Shown here: one piece after another, positions 56,692 to 64,000 of the stretch
How the letters are laid out: the number at the start of each line of letters is the position of its first letter
How positions within the stretch are numbered: the first letter of the stretch is position 1
From: an uncultured Christensenella sp.
GTDB lineage: Bacteria > Bacillota > Clostridia > Christensenellales > Borkfalkiaceae
DNA length: 64,000 nucleotides
NCBI GenBank assembly: GCA_910579705.1
Contig: CAJTUI010000005.1
Span: 62,001 to 126,000, forward strand
Reading direction: 5' to 3'
The notes under the pieces: model-generated
Databases searched by the model: none
The model's input: the letters and a program-made list of their open reading frames with translations, nothing else
What the model was told of the DNA's origin: nothing
Position numbers and translations under genes: made by a program

Positions 56692-59010
56692 TCACTTCCT
56701 CCTTCTATGGAACGCCTTAAAAACGTCGAATTTGCCCGTGTTTCTCAAAACTATTAGCGCCGTTACCGCCGCGCTTGCCGCAAGCCAGATAAACAGCGTC
56801 CACCACCATTCGCCGACCGTGTATACCGCGGAAGAAATTACCGCGCTTGCCGCAAGCCAGAACAAAAGCGTCCACTTGAATTTACCTTTCGCAAGCTCCG
56901 CGCGCGCCGTGGCACAGGCCGCGAAACAGGGGATTGTGGTCATATTGAACGCGATGAACGCCAATATCCCCGCGCCCGTTATTCCCGTTGCGGAAACCAT
57001 TGCCGTAACGTCCGCCGCGCCGTCTATCGCGCCGATTACTTCGTTTACGTCTATTCCGCCGATATTGCCGCCCAGCGCCGCCACACAGCCCGCCAGCGTG
57101 CCGAAAGTCGCAATCACGTTTTCCTTGGCTATGAGGCCCGTTATCGCCGCGACCGCAAACACCCAGCCGAATTCGCCGAGCTGCGCGCCGAAACCCAGCG
57201 GAGTGAACACGGGCTGTATAAGCATACCCAGCGAGGCGAGAATGGACTCGTTCATTTTATCGTCCGCAAGATAGTGCCAGCCCCAGTCCAGATGAGAAAA
57301 CAGCCAGACGATTACAGTGGACGCGAATATTACGGTAAAAGCTTTTTTAATGAAGTGTTTCGCTTTGTCCCAGAGGTGCAAAAGCAAATTTCTGAACCCC
57401 GGCATATGGTAAGCGGGCAGCTCCATTATAAACGGAGGGGTTTCGCCGCGCATCGAGGTGTTGCGCATTAAGAGCACGCACACGACCGCGGCGCACACAC
57501 CGAGAACGTACATTCCGAAAGTAATCGCCTCGACGTTGTTCATACCGGCAAGCGCGCACAGCGCGCCGCCGCAGGCGGTAAGTATAGGCAGCTTCGCGCC
57601 GCAGGAAAAGAACGGTATTACCCTTATTGTCGCGGTGCGCTCCCTGTCGTCGGCAAGCGTTCTCGTATTAATCGTAGCGGGTATCGAGCAGCCGAAACCC
57701 ATTACCATAGGCAAAAATGCCCTGCCCGAAAGCCCGAAACGACGAAACAGCCTGTCTAGAACGAACGCGATACGCGCCATATAGCCCGTGTCTTCGAGTA
57801 TGGAGAAAAGCAGAAACAGCGTGAGTATCTGCGGCAGGAACCCGAGGACGGCGAAGATACCGCCGAGAATTCCGTCGCCGACAAGGCCCGTTGACCATTC
57901 CGCGGCTCCGCCGCGCTCCATAAGCGTAAGCACGCCGTCGGTAATGTGGTTTAAAAACACGTTCAGAAAGTTTGTCAGCATCACGCCGGGCGAAAACACC
58001 GCGCCGTCGTAGATTACCGACAACAGCTCCACGCCGAAGTTGTTATAGACGATTGCACCGTCCTCTTCCGCCGCAAGGCCCAAATCCACCAGCGACGGCA
58101 TCCAGCCCATACTGTCCGTAAAACCGTTTAGATACAGCAGGTTTTCCGAGAACGTGAGGTGGAAAATGAGGAACATAACCAACGCGAATATGGGTATCGC
58201 CCACACCCTGTGCGTTAAAACGCGGTCAATCCTGTAAGATTTTGTAAGCGCGCCGTCGTCGGACTTTTTTATCTTTGCGCCGCAAAGATTTCCGCATATG
58301 TACTTATAGCGTTCGTCCGCGATAACCGCCTCCAAGTCCTCGCCCGCGGCCGCGCGTTCAAGCGCCTCCCGCGCGCCCTTGCGCGCAAGCTCCAACTCGT
58401 CGCGTTCGAGTAGCTTCAACGCGTGGAACAGCGGGGATTTGACATCTTCCTCGGCGTAATACGCGCACGCGGTCTGTATTTGTCTTTCCAGAACTGCCTG
58501 CAACACGGTGCTGCCCTTGCGCTCCTTGCCCATTGCCACGGCCCTGTCCATAAGCCGTTTTATGCCCTTGCCCCTCAGCGCGGAGATTTCGACCACGGGC
58601 ACGCCAAGCGCGTTTTCAAGCGTTGCGGCGTCTATTTTATCGCCCGCCTTCTCGACCTCGTCCATCATATTCAGCGCGATTATAACCGGCACGTCCGTTT
58701 CCAAAAGCTGGGTGGTCAGATACAGATTGCGTTCGAGATTGGTCGCGTCAACTATATTGATAATGCCGTCTGGCTGCTCGCCCACTATGTAGTTTCGGGA
58801 GATAACCTCTTCTGGCGTGTACGGCGAAAGCGAATATATACCGGGCAGGTCGATTATCTTCACGTTTTCCGCCCCGCCCCTGTAAACGCCCTCCCGCTTG
58901 TCGACGGTAACGCCCGGCCAGTTGCCTACGTGCGCCGTAGAACCCGTAAGCGCGTTAAACAGCGTTGTCTTGCCGCTGTTGGGATTGCCCGCAAGCGCAA
59001 AAGTTTTCAT
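56692..59010 (-). CDS. feoB: Ferrous iron transporter FeoB
   Basis: 772 residues. N-terminal GTPase: ALAGNPNSGKTTLFNAL (P-loop), HVGNWPGVTVDKREG, IDLPGIYSLSPYTPEE, NMMDEVE; then a helical spacer. Membrane part with Gate motifs: LPQILTLFLLFSILEDTGYMARIAFVLDR, MVMGFGCSIPATINTRTL and CGAKLPILTACGGALC, containing the channel Cys. Iron(II) uptake under anaerobic conditions. The ATG overlaps feoA (ATGA). GGAGGTGG precedes the start. Confidence 0.96.
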   Translation of the reverse strand: MKTFALAGNPNSGKTTLFNALTGSTAHVGNWPGVTVDKREGVYRGGAENVKIIDLPGIYSLSPYTPEEVISRNYIVGEQPDGIINIVDATNLERNLYLTTQLLETDVPVIIALNMMDEVEKAGDKIDAATLENALGVPVVEISALRGKGIKRLMDRAVAMGKERKGSTVLQAVLERQIQTACAYYAEEDVKSPLFHALKLLERDELELARKGAREALERAAAGEDLEAVIADERYKYICGNLCGAKIKKSDDGALTKSYRIDRVLTHRVWAIPIFALVMFLIFHLTFSENLLYLNGFTDSMGWMPSLVDLGLAAEEDGAIVYNNFGVELLSVIYDGAVFSPGVMLTNFLNVFLNHITDGVLTLMERGGAAEWSTGLVGDGILGGIFAVLGFLPQILTLFLLFSILEDTGYMARIAFVLDRLFRRFGLSGRAFLPMVMGFGCSIPATINTRTLADDRERTATIRVIPFFSCGAKLPILTACGGALCALAGMNNVEAITFGMYVLGVCAAVVCVLLMRNTSMRGETPPFIMELPAYHMPGFRNLLLHLWDKAKHFIKKAFTVIFASTVIVWLFSHLDWGWHYLADDKMNESILASLGMLIQPVFTPLGFGAQLGEFGWVFAVAAITGLIAKENVIATFGTLAGCVAALGGNIGGIDVNEVIGAIDGAADVTAMVSATGITGAGILAFIAFNMTTIPCFAACATARAELAKGKFKWTLLFWLAASAVISSAVYTVGEWWWTLFIWLAASAAVTALIVLRNTGKFDVFKAFHRRRK

Positions 59011-59237
59011 AATACTTCCACCTCCACGCACGCCGCCTCCGTTTTACGCAGCGTTAACTCATAACCGCGTAAAGTAATTTCGATAGGGTCGCCGAACGGC
59101 GCTTTCTTGCGCATAATCAGCTCCGCGCCGGGCGTTACGCCCATATCGAAAAGCCTGCGCCGCACACGCCCCTCGCCCGTCACCTTGCTTATTTTACCGC
59201 GCTCTCCCGCGGTAAACTCGCTCAACAGTTTTATCAT
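59007..59237 (-). CDS. feoA: FeoA-type SH3 domain protein
   Basis: 76 residues. GERGKISKVTGEGRVRRRLFDMGVTPGAEL (landmark RRRLFDMGVTPGAE) is the FeoA SH3 core. It regulates FeoB, likely by contact with its G domain. Translationally coupled with feoB (four-base overlap). Promoter lies about 120 bases upstream, after two similar repeat elements. Confidence 0.92.
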   Translation of the reverse strand: MIKLLSEFTAGERGKISKVTGEGRVRRRLFDMGVTPGAELIMRKKAPFGDPIEITLRGYELTLRKTEAACVEVEVL

Positions 59238-59276
59238 ACAGCCTCCTTGCGGGTTTTATTCGTATTGCAATTAAAA

Positions 59277-59292
59277 ATAAACTGTGGTTAAT
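59277..59292. promoter_or_regulatory. Feo operator candidate, box 1
   Basis: ATAAACTGTGGTTAAT, a near-palindrome (TAAAC-TGTG-GTTAA), nested in a longer inverted repeat GCAATTAAAAAT...ATTTTTAATTGC. Lies in the leader about 40 bases before feoA. Possible DtxR-family site. Confidence 0.5.
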
Positions 59293-59361
59293 TTTTAATT
59301 GCAAAAAAATTCGGCGCGCCAAAACTTGCCGACGATAGCCCGCTTTCTTCGTTCACTGTAT

Positions 59362-59390
59362 ATTATAGGCAGGCAAAATCTGTTTGTCAA
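59362..59390 (-). promoter_or_regulatory. Promoter of feoAB
   Basis: Minus strand TTGACA (59390-59385), 17 bases, TATAAT (59367-59362): perfect consensus at both boxes. Confidence 0.8.
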
Positions 59391-59396
59391 CAAAAA

Positions 59397-59412
59397 ATAC
59401 ACCGTGGTTTAT
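59397..59412. promoter_or_regulatory. Feo operator candidate, box 2
   Basis: ATACACCGTGGTTTAT, similar to box 1 (TACAC-CGTG-GTTTA), immediately upstream of the feo -35. Confidence 0.5.
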
Positions 59413-59504
59413 TTTTTATTTAAAAAATTTATGCGCGCAGGGAGTGCGCGCAAGGAGTTTGATTTACTTTTTATACACGCAAGCGGTGCGCGCACGGAAT
59501 TTCT

Positions 59505-59867
59505 TTACCGCCCTTTCAAAAAATCCTCGAAAGCTTTTACCGTGGTTTCGGATAAGACATGCTCCATTTCGCAGGCGTCCTTTTCCGCCGCGGCCGCGTC
59601 CACGCCCAGCGCGAGCAGAAACGACGTAATGGTTCTGTGTCTGGAATAGACGCGTTCCGCATAGCTCTGTCCCGCGGCAGTGAGGTAGATGTGCATACCG
59701 TCGCACTCCACGTAGCCTTCGGCCTGCAATATTTTAACCGCCTTCTGCACGGCAGGCTGGGAAACGCCCGTCCTGCGCGCCACGTCCACCCTGTGGACGA
59801 ACTCGTTCTCGCGCGACAGAAGGAGTATGTTTTCGAGATAATCCTCTATTGACTGACTGTTTTTCAT
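59505..59867 (-). CDS. DtxR/MntR-family metal-dependent transcriptional regulator
   Basis: 120 residues. Winged helix with SIEDYLENILLLSREN at the start, VHRVDVARRTGVSQPAVQKAVKIL, then metal-binding dimerisation domain with YSRHRTITSFLL, CEMEHVLSETTVKAFEDFL. It lacks the C-terminal SH3-like domain of full DtxR, like MntR. Situated just before feoAB, it probably represses it on binding Fe2+ or Mn2+. The mRNA is predicted to be leaderless. Divergence of the CEMEH residues decides metal specificity, not determined here. Confidence 0.9.
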   Translation of the reverse strand: MKNSQSIEDYLENILLLSRENEFVHRVDVARRTGVSQPAVQKAVKILQAEGYVECDGMHIYLTAAGQSYAERVYSRHRTITSFLLALGVDAAAAEKDACEMEHVLSETTVKAFEDFLKGR

Positions 59868-59873
59868 AGGTAA

Positions 59874-59902
59874 ATCATAGCATAAATCAGCGTATTTGTC
59901 AA
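59874..59902 (-). promoter_or_regulatory. Leaderless promoter of the DtxR-family gene
   Basis: Minus strand TTGACA (59902-59897), 17 bases, TATGAT (59879-59874), then six bases and the ATG at 59867. No Shine-Dalgarno. Confidence 0.75.
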
Positions 59903-59909
59903 TACCGCT

Positions 59910-60989
59910 TTATTGCTCGCCCGCAAGCTGGTTTTCGCGTTCGGCAACCGCCAGCGCTTCCGTCATTTCCTCTATGTCGCCGAGCATAAACGAATCCAGC
60001 GAATACAGCGAAAGGCCGATACGGTGGTCGGTAACCCTGCCCTGCGGGAAGTTGTAGGTGCGTATTCGCTCGCTTCGGTCGCCGCGGCCGACAAGGCTTT
60101 TTCTGTGCTCGTCGTAAGCGGACTGGTTTTGCGAACTGTAATAGTCGTACAGTCTGGAACGCAGAACTTTAAAGGCCTTGTCCTTGTTTTTAAGCTGACT
60201 GCGCTCGTCCTGACAGGTTACGACTATGCCCGTGGGGAAATGCGTAATTCTTATCGCGGTTTCGGTTTTGTTGACCTTCTGCCCGCCCGCGCCCGACGAA
60301 CGGTAAACGTCCACGCGTATATCCTCGTCCTTTATCTCAACGTCCACGTCCTCCGCCTCGGGCAGTATCGCCACCGTAGCCGTGGAGGTGTGAACGCGGC
60401 CCTGAGATTCCGTTTCGGGCACGCGCTGAACGCGGTGCACGCCGCTTTCGAATTTAAGCTGTTTGTACGCGCCCTTGCCGTTTATGTTGAGAACTATCTC
60501 TTTCAGCCCGCCCAGCTCGGTTTCGTTTACGTCAACTATCTCGACTTTGAGGCGGTGATGCTCGCAATAATTGAGATACATACGGTAAAGCTCGTACGCG
60601 AAAAGCGCCGCCTCCTCGCCGCCCGCGCTGCCGCGGATTTCCATTATACAGTTTCTGTCGTCGTTCTTGTCCTTTGGTAAAAGCGCGAGTTTAAGCTCGT
60701 TTTTCAGCTCTTCGCTGCGTATGCCCAGCTCCTCCGCCTCGGCAAGCATAAGCTCTTTCATATCCTTGTCCGTTTCGGTTTTTGCCGCACCTGCCGCGTC
60801 TTCAAGCTGTTTTATTACCGCGGTATACTCCTCGTATTTTTGGGAAATTTCGGTAATTTCCGACTGGTCTTTCGCAAGCTTTGTCCATTCCGCCGTATCG
60901 GAAATTACTGCGGGGTCGGAAAGCTTTTCCGACAGCTCGCAGTAACGTCTGTAAATTTCTTCGAGTTTGAATAAAAATTTTTCTTTCAT
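59910..60989 (-). CDS. prfA: Peptide chain release factor 1
   Basis: 359 residues. GGQ motif RSSGAGGQKVNKTETAIRI about 230 with the catalytic GGQ, anticodon loop motif PEAEDVDVEIKDEDIR-region about 210, and SERIRTYNFPQGRVTDHRI. RF1 recognises UAA and UAG. In the common order with PrmC, which methylates its Gln in GGQ, upstream. Confidence 0.96.
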   Translation of the reverse strand: MKEKFLFKLEEIYRRYCELSEKLSDPAVISDTAEWTKLAKDQSEITEISQKYEEYTAVIKQLEDAAGAAKTETDKDMKELMLAEAEELGIRSEELKNELKLALLPKDKNDDRNCIMEIRGSAGGEEAALFAYELYRMYLNYCEHHRLKVEIVDVNETELGGLKEIVLNINGKGAYKQLKFESGVHRVQRVPETESQGRVHTSTATVAILPEAEDVDVEIKDEDIRVDVYRSSGAGGQKVNKTETAIRITHFPTGIVVTCQDERSQLKNKDKAFKVLRSRLYDYYSSQNQSAYDEHRKSLVGRGDRSERIRTYNFPQGRVTDHRIGLSLYSLDSFMLGDIEEMTEALAVAERENQLAGEQ

Positions 60990-60995
60990 ACAGTC

Positions 60996-62825
60996 TTAAA
61001 AAGCGATTTTAAGAAATCTGTCCGTGCCGTTGAAATCCTTAATAACCATCGCGTAATCGCGCTTTTCAAACAGCTTTAAAATATCTTCGGCCTGACCTTC
61101 GCCGCATTCGAGCAGGAGCACGCCCTCGCGCGCGATATAGCTCCTTATGCTCTTTGCTATCCGCCTGTAAAAATCAAGTCCGTCCGCGCCGCCGTCAAGC
61201 GCAATCCGCGGCTCGTACTCGCGCACTTCTTTCTGGAGGGCGGGGATATCGCCGCTCTTGATATAAGGCGGGTTGCAGACTATCAGGTTGAACCTGCCGC
61301 GCACCGACTGAAACATATCGCTCTGGATAAAATCCACGTTCACGCCGTTGAGTCTGGCGTTTTCGCCCGCAAGCATAACGGCCGCGTCCGAAAGGTCGGC
61401 GCCCGTAACGGATATGCGCTTGCCCCTGCAATTCTTGGCTATCGAAACCGCGATACAGCCCGAACCCGTGCAAAGGTCGAGCACCTTGTCGCCCTCTTCG
61501 AGCGATTTGACCGCAAGCTCCGCCAGCATTTCGGTTTCGGGGCGGGGGATGAGCGCGCGCTCGTCAACCTTGATTTTACAGTTGTAGAAGTCGGTGTCGC
61601 CGATTATATACCAAAGCGGCCTGCCTTCCAGTCTCTTTATAACGATTTCTTTAATGCGCTTGCTCTCGGACGGCATAATCATACGCTCGCCGTCAAGCTC
61701 GCTGCGCTTGATACCGAGAACGAGCGAGTAAATCCACTCCGCGTCGCTTTCGTCAATGCCGCGTTCCGCGAACTTGGCCTTGGTCGCCGCAAGCTGTTTG
61801 GACATAAGCCCGCTTGTGACGAACTCGGTTTCGGGCACGGTCGCGTCCGCGTCCATTTCAAGCACCTTGTTGAACGCCGCGATTGCGACTTCTATCATAT
61901 CGTCGGTCGGCTCCCTCGTCGTAAGCACCTTCTGCACAAGCTTGCCGGGGGCCTTGAAAATATTTACGAACGCGTTGTCGAACCTGGCGAGAAACTTTAA
62001 AATTTCGTACGAAACGCCCGCGATTACGGGCAATAGAACGAACTCTATGCCGATGTTTAAAAGGAACCTGAGTATCCTGTTGTCAACGTACAGAACGTAG
62101 GTGTAGAACGCCCAGTTTACCGCAGATATTACGACTATGTTGATAAACAGGACGATAAACAGAAACGAAGTGCCGCACCTGTCGTGTATGCGAGAGCATT
62201 TCTTCACGTTTTCGGGCGTAAGCTCCACGCCGTGCTCGAACGCGTTAATCGTCTTATGCTCCGCGCCGTGATACATATACAGTCTGCGTATATCCTTTAA
62301 AAAGAGGATAAGCGCCAGATACGCGATAAATATCAACAGTTTAAACACGCCCAGTAAGAGGTAATACGCCCAGTGCGTTTCGTTTATGACGGGCGCGACG
62401 CGGCCTATAAGCCCCGTTAAAAATCTGGGCAGAAACACGAATATACCTATCGCGAGCAGTACGCCGATGACCGCGGAAATTATCGCGACCACGTCCATAA
62501 GGTTGACCTTGAACTTTTCGGCGAGCCATTTCTGCAATCTTCCGGGTTCTTCCTCGTCCCCCTCGCCGTAAACCGAGGCAGACCTTAACAGAGTTTTCGT
62601 GCCGCGAATAAGCGACGCGAAGAGATTGACCGTGCCGCGTACGAGAGGGATTTTCGCCGCCCTTCTCATATGCTTGCCGCGTTTAAGTCTTTTCGCCTCG
62701 ACCTGAACCTCGCCGGCAGGGTCGCGCACGGCCGTGGCCATACTCGATTTTCCCATCATCATCACGCCTTCAAGAACGGCCTGACCGCCTATATACGTGC
62801 ATTTTTTCTTTTCTTTTTTAGCCAT
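60996..62825 (-). CDS. Fusion of DUF1385 membrane protein and release-factor methyltransferase PrmC
   Basis: 609 residues. 1-310 is DUF1385: YIGGQAVLEGVMMMGKSSMA, RGTVNLFASLIRGTKTL, HGAEHKTINAFEHGVELTPE, with about five membrane helices. Residues 325-609 are PrmC/HemK: RPLWYIIGDTDFYNCKIKVD, ALIPRPETE, VLDLCTGSGCIAVSIA and the NPPY motif (LIVCNPPYIKSG). PrmC methylates the GGQ glutamine of RF1/RF2. These are usually separate adjacent genes; here the frame is open throughout (no stop or Shine-Dalgarno at the join), so a true fusion. DUF1385's role is not known. Confidence 0.9.
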   Translation of the reverse strand: MAKKEKKKCTYIGGQAVLEGVMMMGKSSMATAVRDPAGEVQVEAKRLKRGKHMRRAAKIPLVRGTVNLFASLIRGTKTLLRSASVYGEGDEEEPGRLQKWLAEKFKVNLMDVVAIISAVIGVLLAIGIFVFLPRFLTGLIGRVAPVINETHWAYYLLLGVFKLLIFIAYLALILFLKDIRRLYMYHGAEHKTINAFEHGVELTPENVKKCSRIHDRCGTSFLFIVLFINIVVISAVNWAFYTYVLYVDNRILRFLLNIGIEFVLLPVIAGVSYEILKFLARFDNAFVNIFKAPGKLVQKVLTTREPTDDMIEVAIAAFNKVLEMDADATVPETEFVTSGLMSKQLAATKAKFAERGIDESDAEWIYSLVLGIKRSELDGERMIMPSESKRIKEIVIKRLEGRPLWYIIGDTDFYNCKIKVDERALIPRPETEMLAELAVKSLEEGDKVLDLCTGSGCIAVSIAKNCRGKRISVTGADLSDAAVMLAGENARLNGVNVDFIQSDMFQSVRGRFNLIVCNPPYIKSGDIPALQKEVREYEPRIALDGGADGLDFYRRIAKSIRSYIAREGVLLLECGEGQAEDILKLFEKRDYAMVIKDFNGTDRFLKIAF

Positions 62826-62925
62826 AATACAAACTTCTCTTTATATATTATGTGCGCGCCGACGTTGCGGCGCATTAAAATCGCTTAAAATAAATATAGC
62901 TCCAATTTCGATTGGAGCCACATTA

Positions 62926-63129
62926 TCAGATATTGTATCTTTTTTTAAACTTGTCTACACGGCCGCCTGTATCAACAAGCTTCTGTTTACCGGTAAAAAA
63001 GGGATGGCACTTATTGCAGATGTCCACCTTTAAAGTATCTACCTTTTTGGTTGTGCCGGTTTTGAACGTCGCTCCGCAAGCGCATACAACCGTAACTTCG
63101 TGATAATCGGGATGTATCTCGGGCTTCAT
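62926..63129 (-). CDS. rpmE: 50S ribosomal protein L31, zinc-binding form
   Basis: 67 residues. [18 protein letters not shown] and [26 protein letters not shown] show both CxC and CxxC zinc ligands, so it is the zinc-containing form. GAGGTGAAG precedes the ATG. Gene order rpmE-DUF1385/prmC-prfA is standard. Confidence 0.96.
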   Translation of the reverse strand: MKPEIHPDYHEVTVVCACGATFKTGTTKKVDTLKVDICNKCHPFFTGKQKLVDTGGRVDKFKKRYNI

Positions 63130-63265
63130 ATCTCTTCACCTCGCTTATATTCTTCTGATGCTTAATTATTATATACAATTAAACTTGCTAAGTCAATTGA
63201 TTTTCCGCCGCAAATGAAATTTTTTAATATCTCCCCCTCGGCGGGAGGGGGAGAAAAAATACCCG

Positions 63266-64000
63266 TTATACGTTTTTGACCGTGTAGCACGCGGAAGGCA
63301 ACCATTTCTTCGCGGAGAAATCCCTGCCCTTTACGACTACCCTGTCCTTGTACACACTGACGTAGTAGCCCTGCGACCCCGCGACTTCCACTTCCTTGTC
63401 CGTTGTCGACCAGAGGTATGCGACGGAGGCCGTGTTAAACACGTTGGGCATCTTGTCGGACGCGAAGTACGCGTTGCGGTAAGAATTCATAAGCCAGTGG
63501 CTGTGGCCGTTGAAAAACAGAACCTGCGGATACTTCGCGAGAATGGACTTCAACTTTTCGTCGGGGCGGATACCGTTCCAGTTATGTCCTTTTAGGCTGC
63601 CCGCAATCGTATCGTACGTGGACTGGTGGCTGTAAAGGAACACGGGACGGGACGGGTTTTTCGTCGTAATCTCTTCCAGCCGCGTTTCCAACCACTGCAA
63701 CTGGTCCGCGTGCAACGAAGACTCCACGCCGCCCGAAACGTGCTGCTCCTGACTGCCGAGCGCGAGGTGGTGTATACCCTCCACTTCCTTCTCGTAATAA
63801 ACCTTGGTTTCGCCCCTGTCCGCCTGACCCGAATACCTTAAAAAGTCGTCTATCTTCTCGTCGTAGGGTTCGGTAACGGCGTACAGGTCGTGATTGCCGA
63901 GCGTATAGAACGCCTCGGGCGCGCCCGTTTCCTTAATAATCTTGTCGGCCAGCGCCCACTCCTCCGAGCGACCCTCGTTGGCTATGTCGCCGACGATAAC
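63266..64000 (-). CDS. Metallophosphoesterase, C-terminal 244 residues (5' end beyond window)
   Basis: The open frame enters at the right edge as VIVGDIANEGRSEEWALADK, then GNHDLYAV, HQSTYDT and NGHSHWLMN: the GDxxD/GNHD/GHSH signatures of calcineurin-like phosphoesterases. C-terminal SKWLPSACYTVKNV-like end. It is probably a secreted or cytosolic phosphohydrolase; without the N-terminus a signal peptide cannot be checked. Confidence 0.85.
   Translation of the reverse strand, partial: VIVGDIANEGRSEEWALADKIIKETGAPEAFYTLGNHDLYAVTEPYDEKIDDFLRYSGQADRGETKVYYEKEVEGIHHLALGSQEQHVSGGVESSLHADQLQWLETRLEEITTKNPSRPVFLYSHQSTYDTIAGSLKGHNWNGIRPDEKLKSILAKYPQVLFFNGHSHWLMNSYRNAYFASDKMPNVFNTASVAYLWSTTDKEVEVAGSQGYYVSVYKDRVVVKGRDFSAKKWLPSACYTVKNV

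Noticed and set aside
1-64000. CRISPR arrays, tRNA or rRNA genes.
   Set aside because: No regularly spaced repeats and no tRNA or rRNA core motifs were recognised on either strand by eye; a tRNAscan or CRISPR finder run would be decisive.

Overview
The window looks like a chromosomal segment of a strictly anaerobic member of the Bacillota, class Clostridia; an uncultured Christensenellales-type gut lineage is my best guess, but no marker here fixes the order. The reasons are an electron-bifurcating [FeFe] hydrogenase (HydABC), class III ribonucleotide reductase (NrdDG), a Rex redox repressor, Clostridia-style gene order around rpsB-tsf-pyrH-frr-uppS-cdsA-dxr-rseP, sigma-A promoters of the form TTGACA-17-TATAAT, and G-rich Shine-Dalgarno sequences. 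The standard bacterial code fits, with TGA used as a stop. No tRNA, rRNA or CRISPR array was seen.

Layout. 1-2675 (minus): the SRP/ribosome operon ylxM-ffh-rpsP-khpA-rimM. 2800-9366: a small unknown protein, a MarR regulator, a CPA2 antiporter, a free-standing structured RNA candidate of about 390 nt, an HD phosphohydrolase, a TPP riboswitch with a ThiT-type transporter carrying an extra N-terminal membrane module, and a DUF4874/DUF4832 lipoprotein. 9415-16451 (minus): isoprenoid, phospholipid and translation genes. 16669-19911: small regulators, DUF1292, RuvX, and two loci with long G homopolymers. One tract (G10) interrupts an ORF and the other (G12) lies exactly between the -35 and -10 of a membrane-protein gene; both look like contingency (phase-variation) switches. 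20135-32269: a GltD-like oxidoreductase, HydABC, an NSS symporter, an RND pump, Rex and a ROK glucokinase. 32367-35542: dut, nrdG and nrdD with a pair of NrdR boxes. 35764-39542: HNH, EEP phosphatase, an unknown 2-TM protein and glpK. 39795-43640: an element of about 2.45 kb with a large serine recombinase inserted in rlmD, which has swapped the tails of rlmD and the recombinase. 43637-46068: an uncharacterised operon (DUF5685, a J-domain/TPR protein with a Cys-rich tail, a membrane protein, and a second TPR/Cys-tail paralogue). 46083-53062: trpS, an AT-rich accessory islet with two paralogous double-HTH regulators, thrC, a P-loop protein and an aspartate aminotransferase. 53341-56481: a large membrane-anchored surface transglutaminase-like protein. 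56530-59867: feoAB with a Cys-rich partner and a DtxR-family regulator. 59910-64000: prfA, a DUF1385-PrmC fusion, rpmE and a truncated metallophosphoesterase.

How the parts fit. Redox metabolism (HydABC, Rex, GltD-like protein, NrdDG) sits beside core growth genes. Several promoters place the -10 box exactly six bases before an ATG that lacks a Shine-Dalgarno, implying leaderless mRNAs for glpK, the EEP protein, the DtxR regulator and others; this is uncommon for Bacillota. The most unusual items are the poly-G promoter switch, the poly-G frameshift gene, the leaderless set, the free-standing RNA at about 5304-5696, and the tail-swapping element in rlmD.
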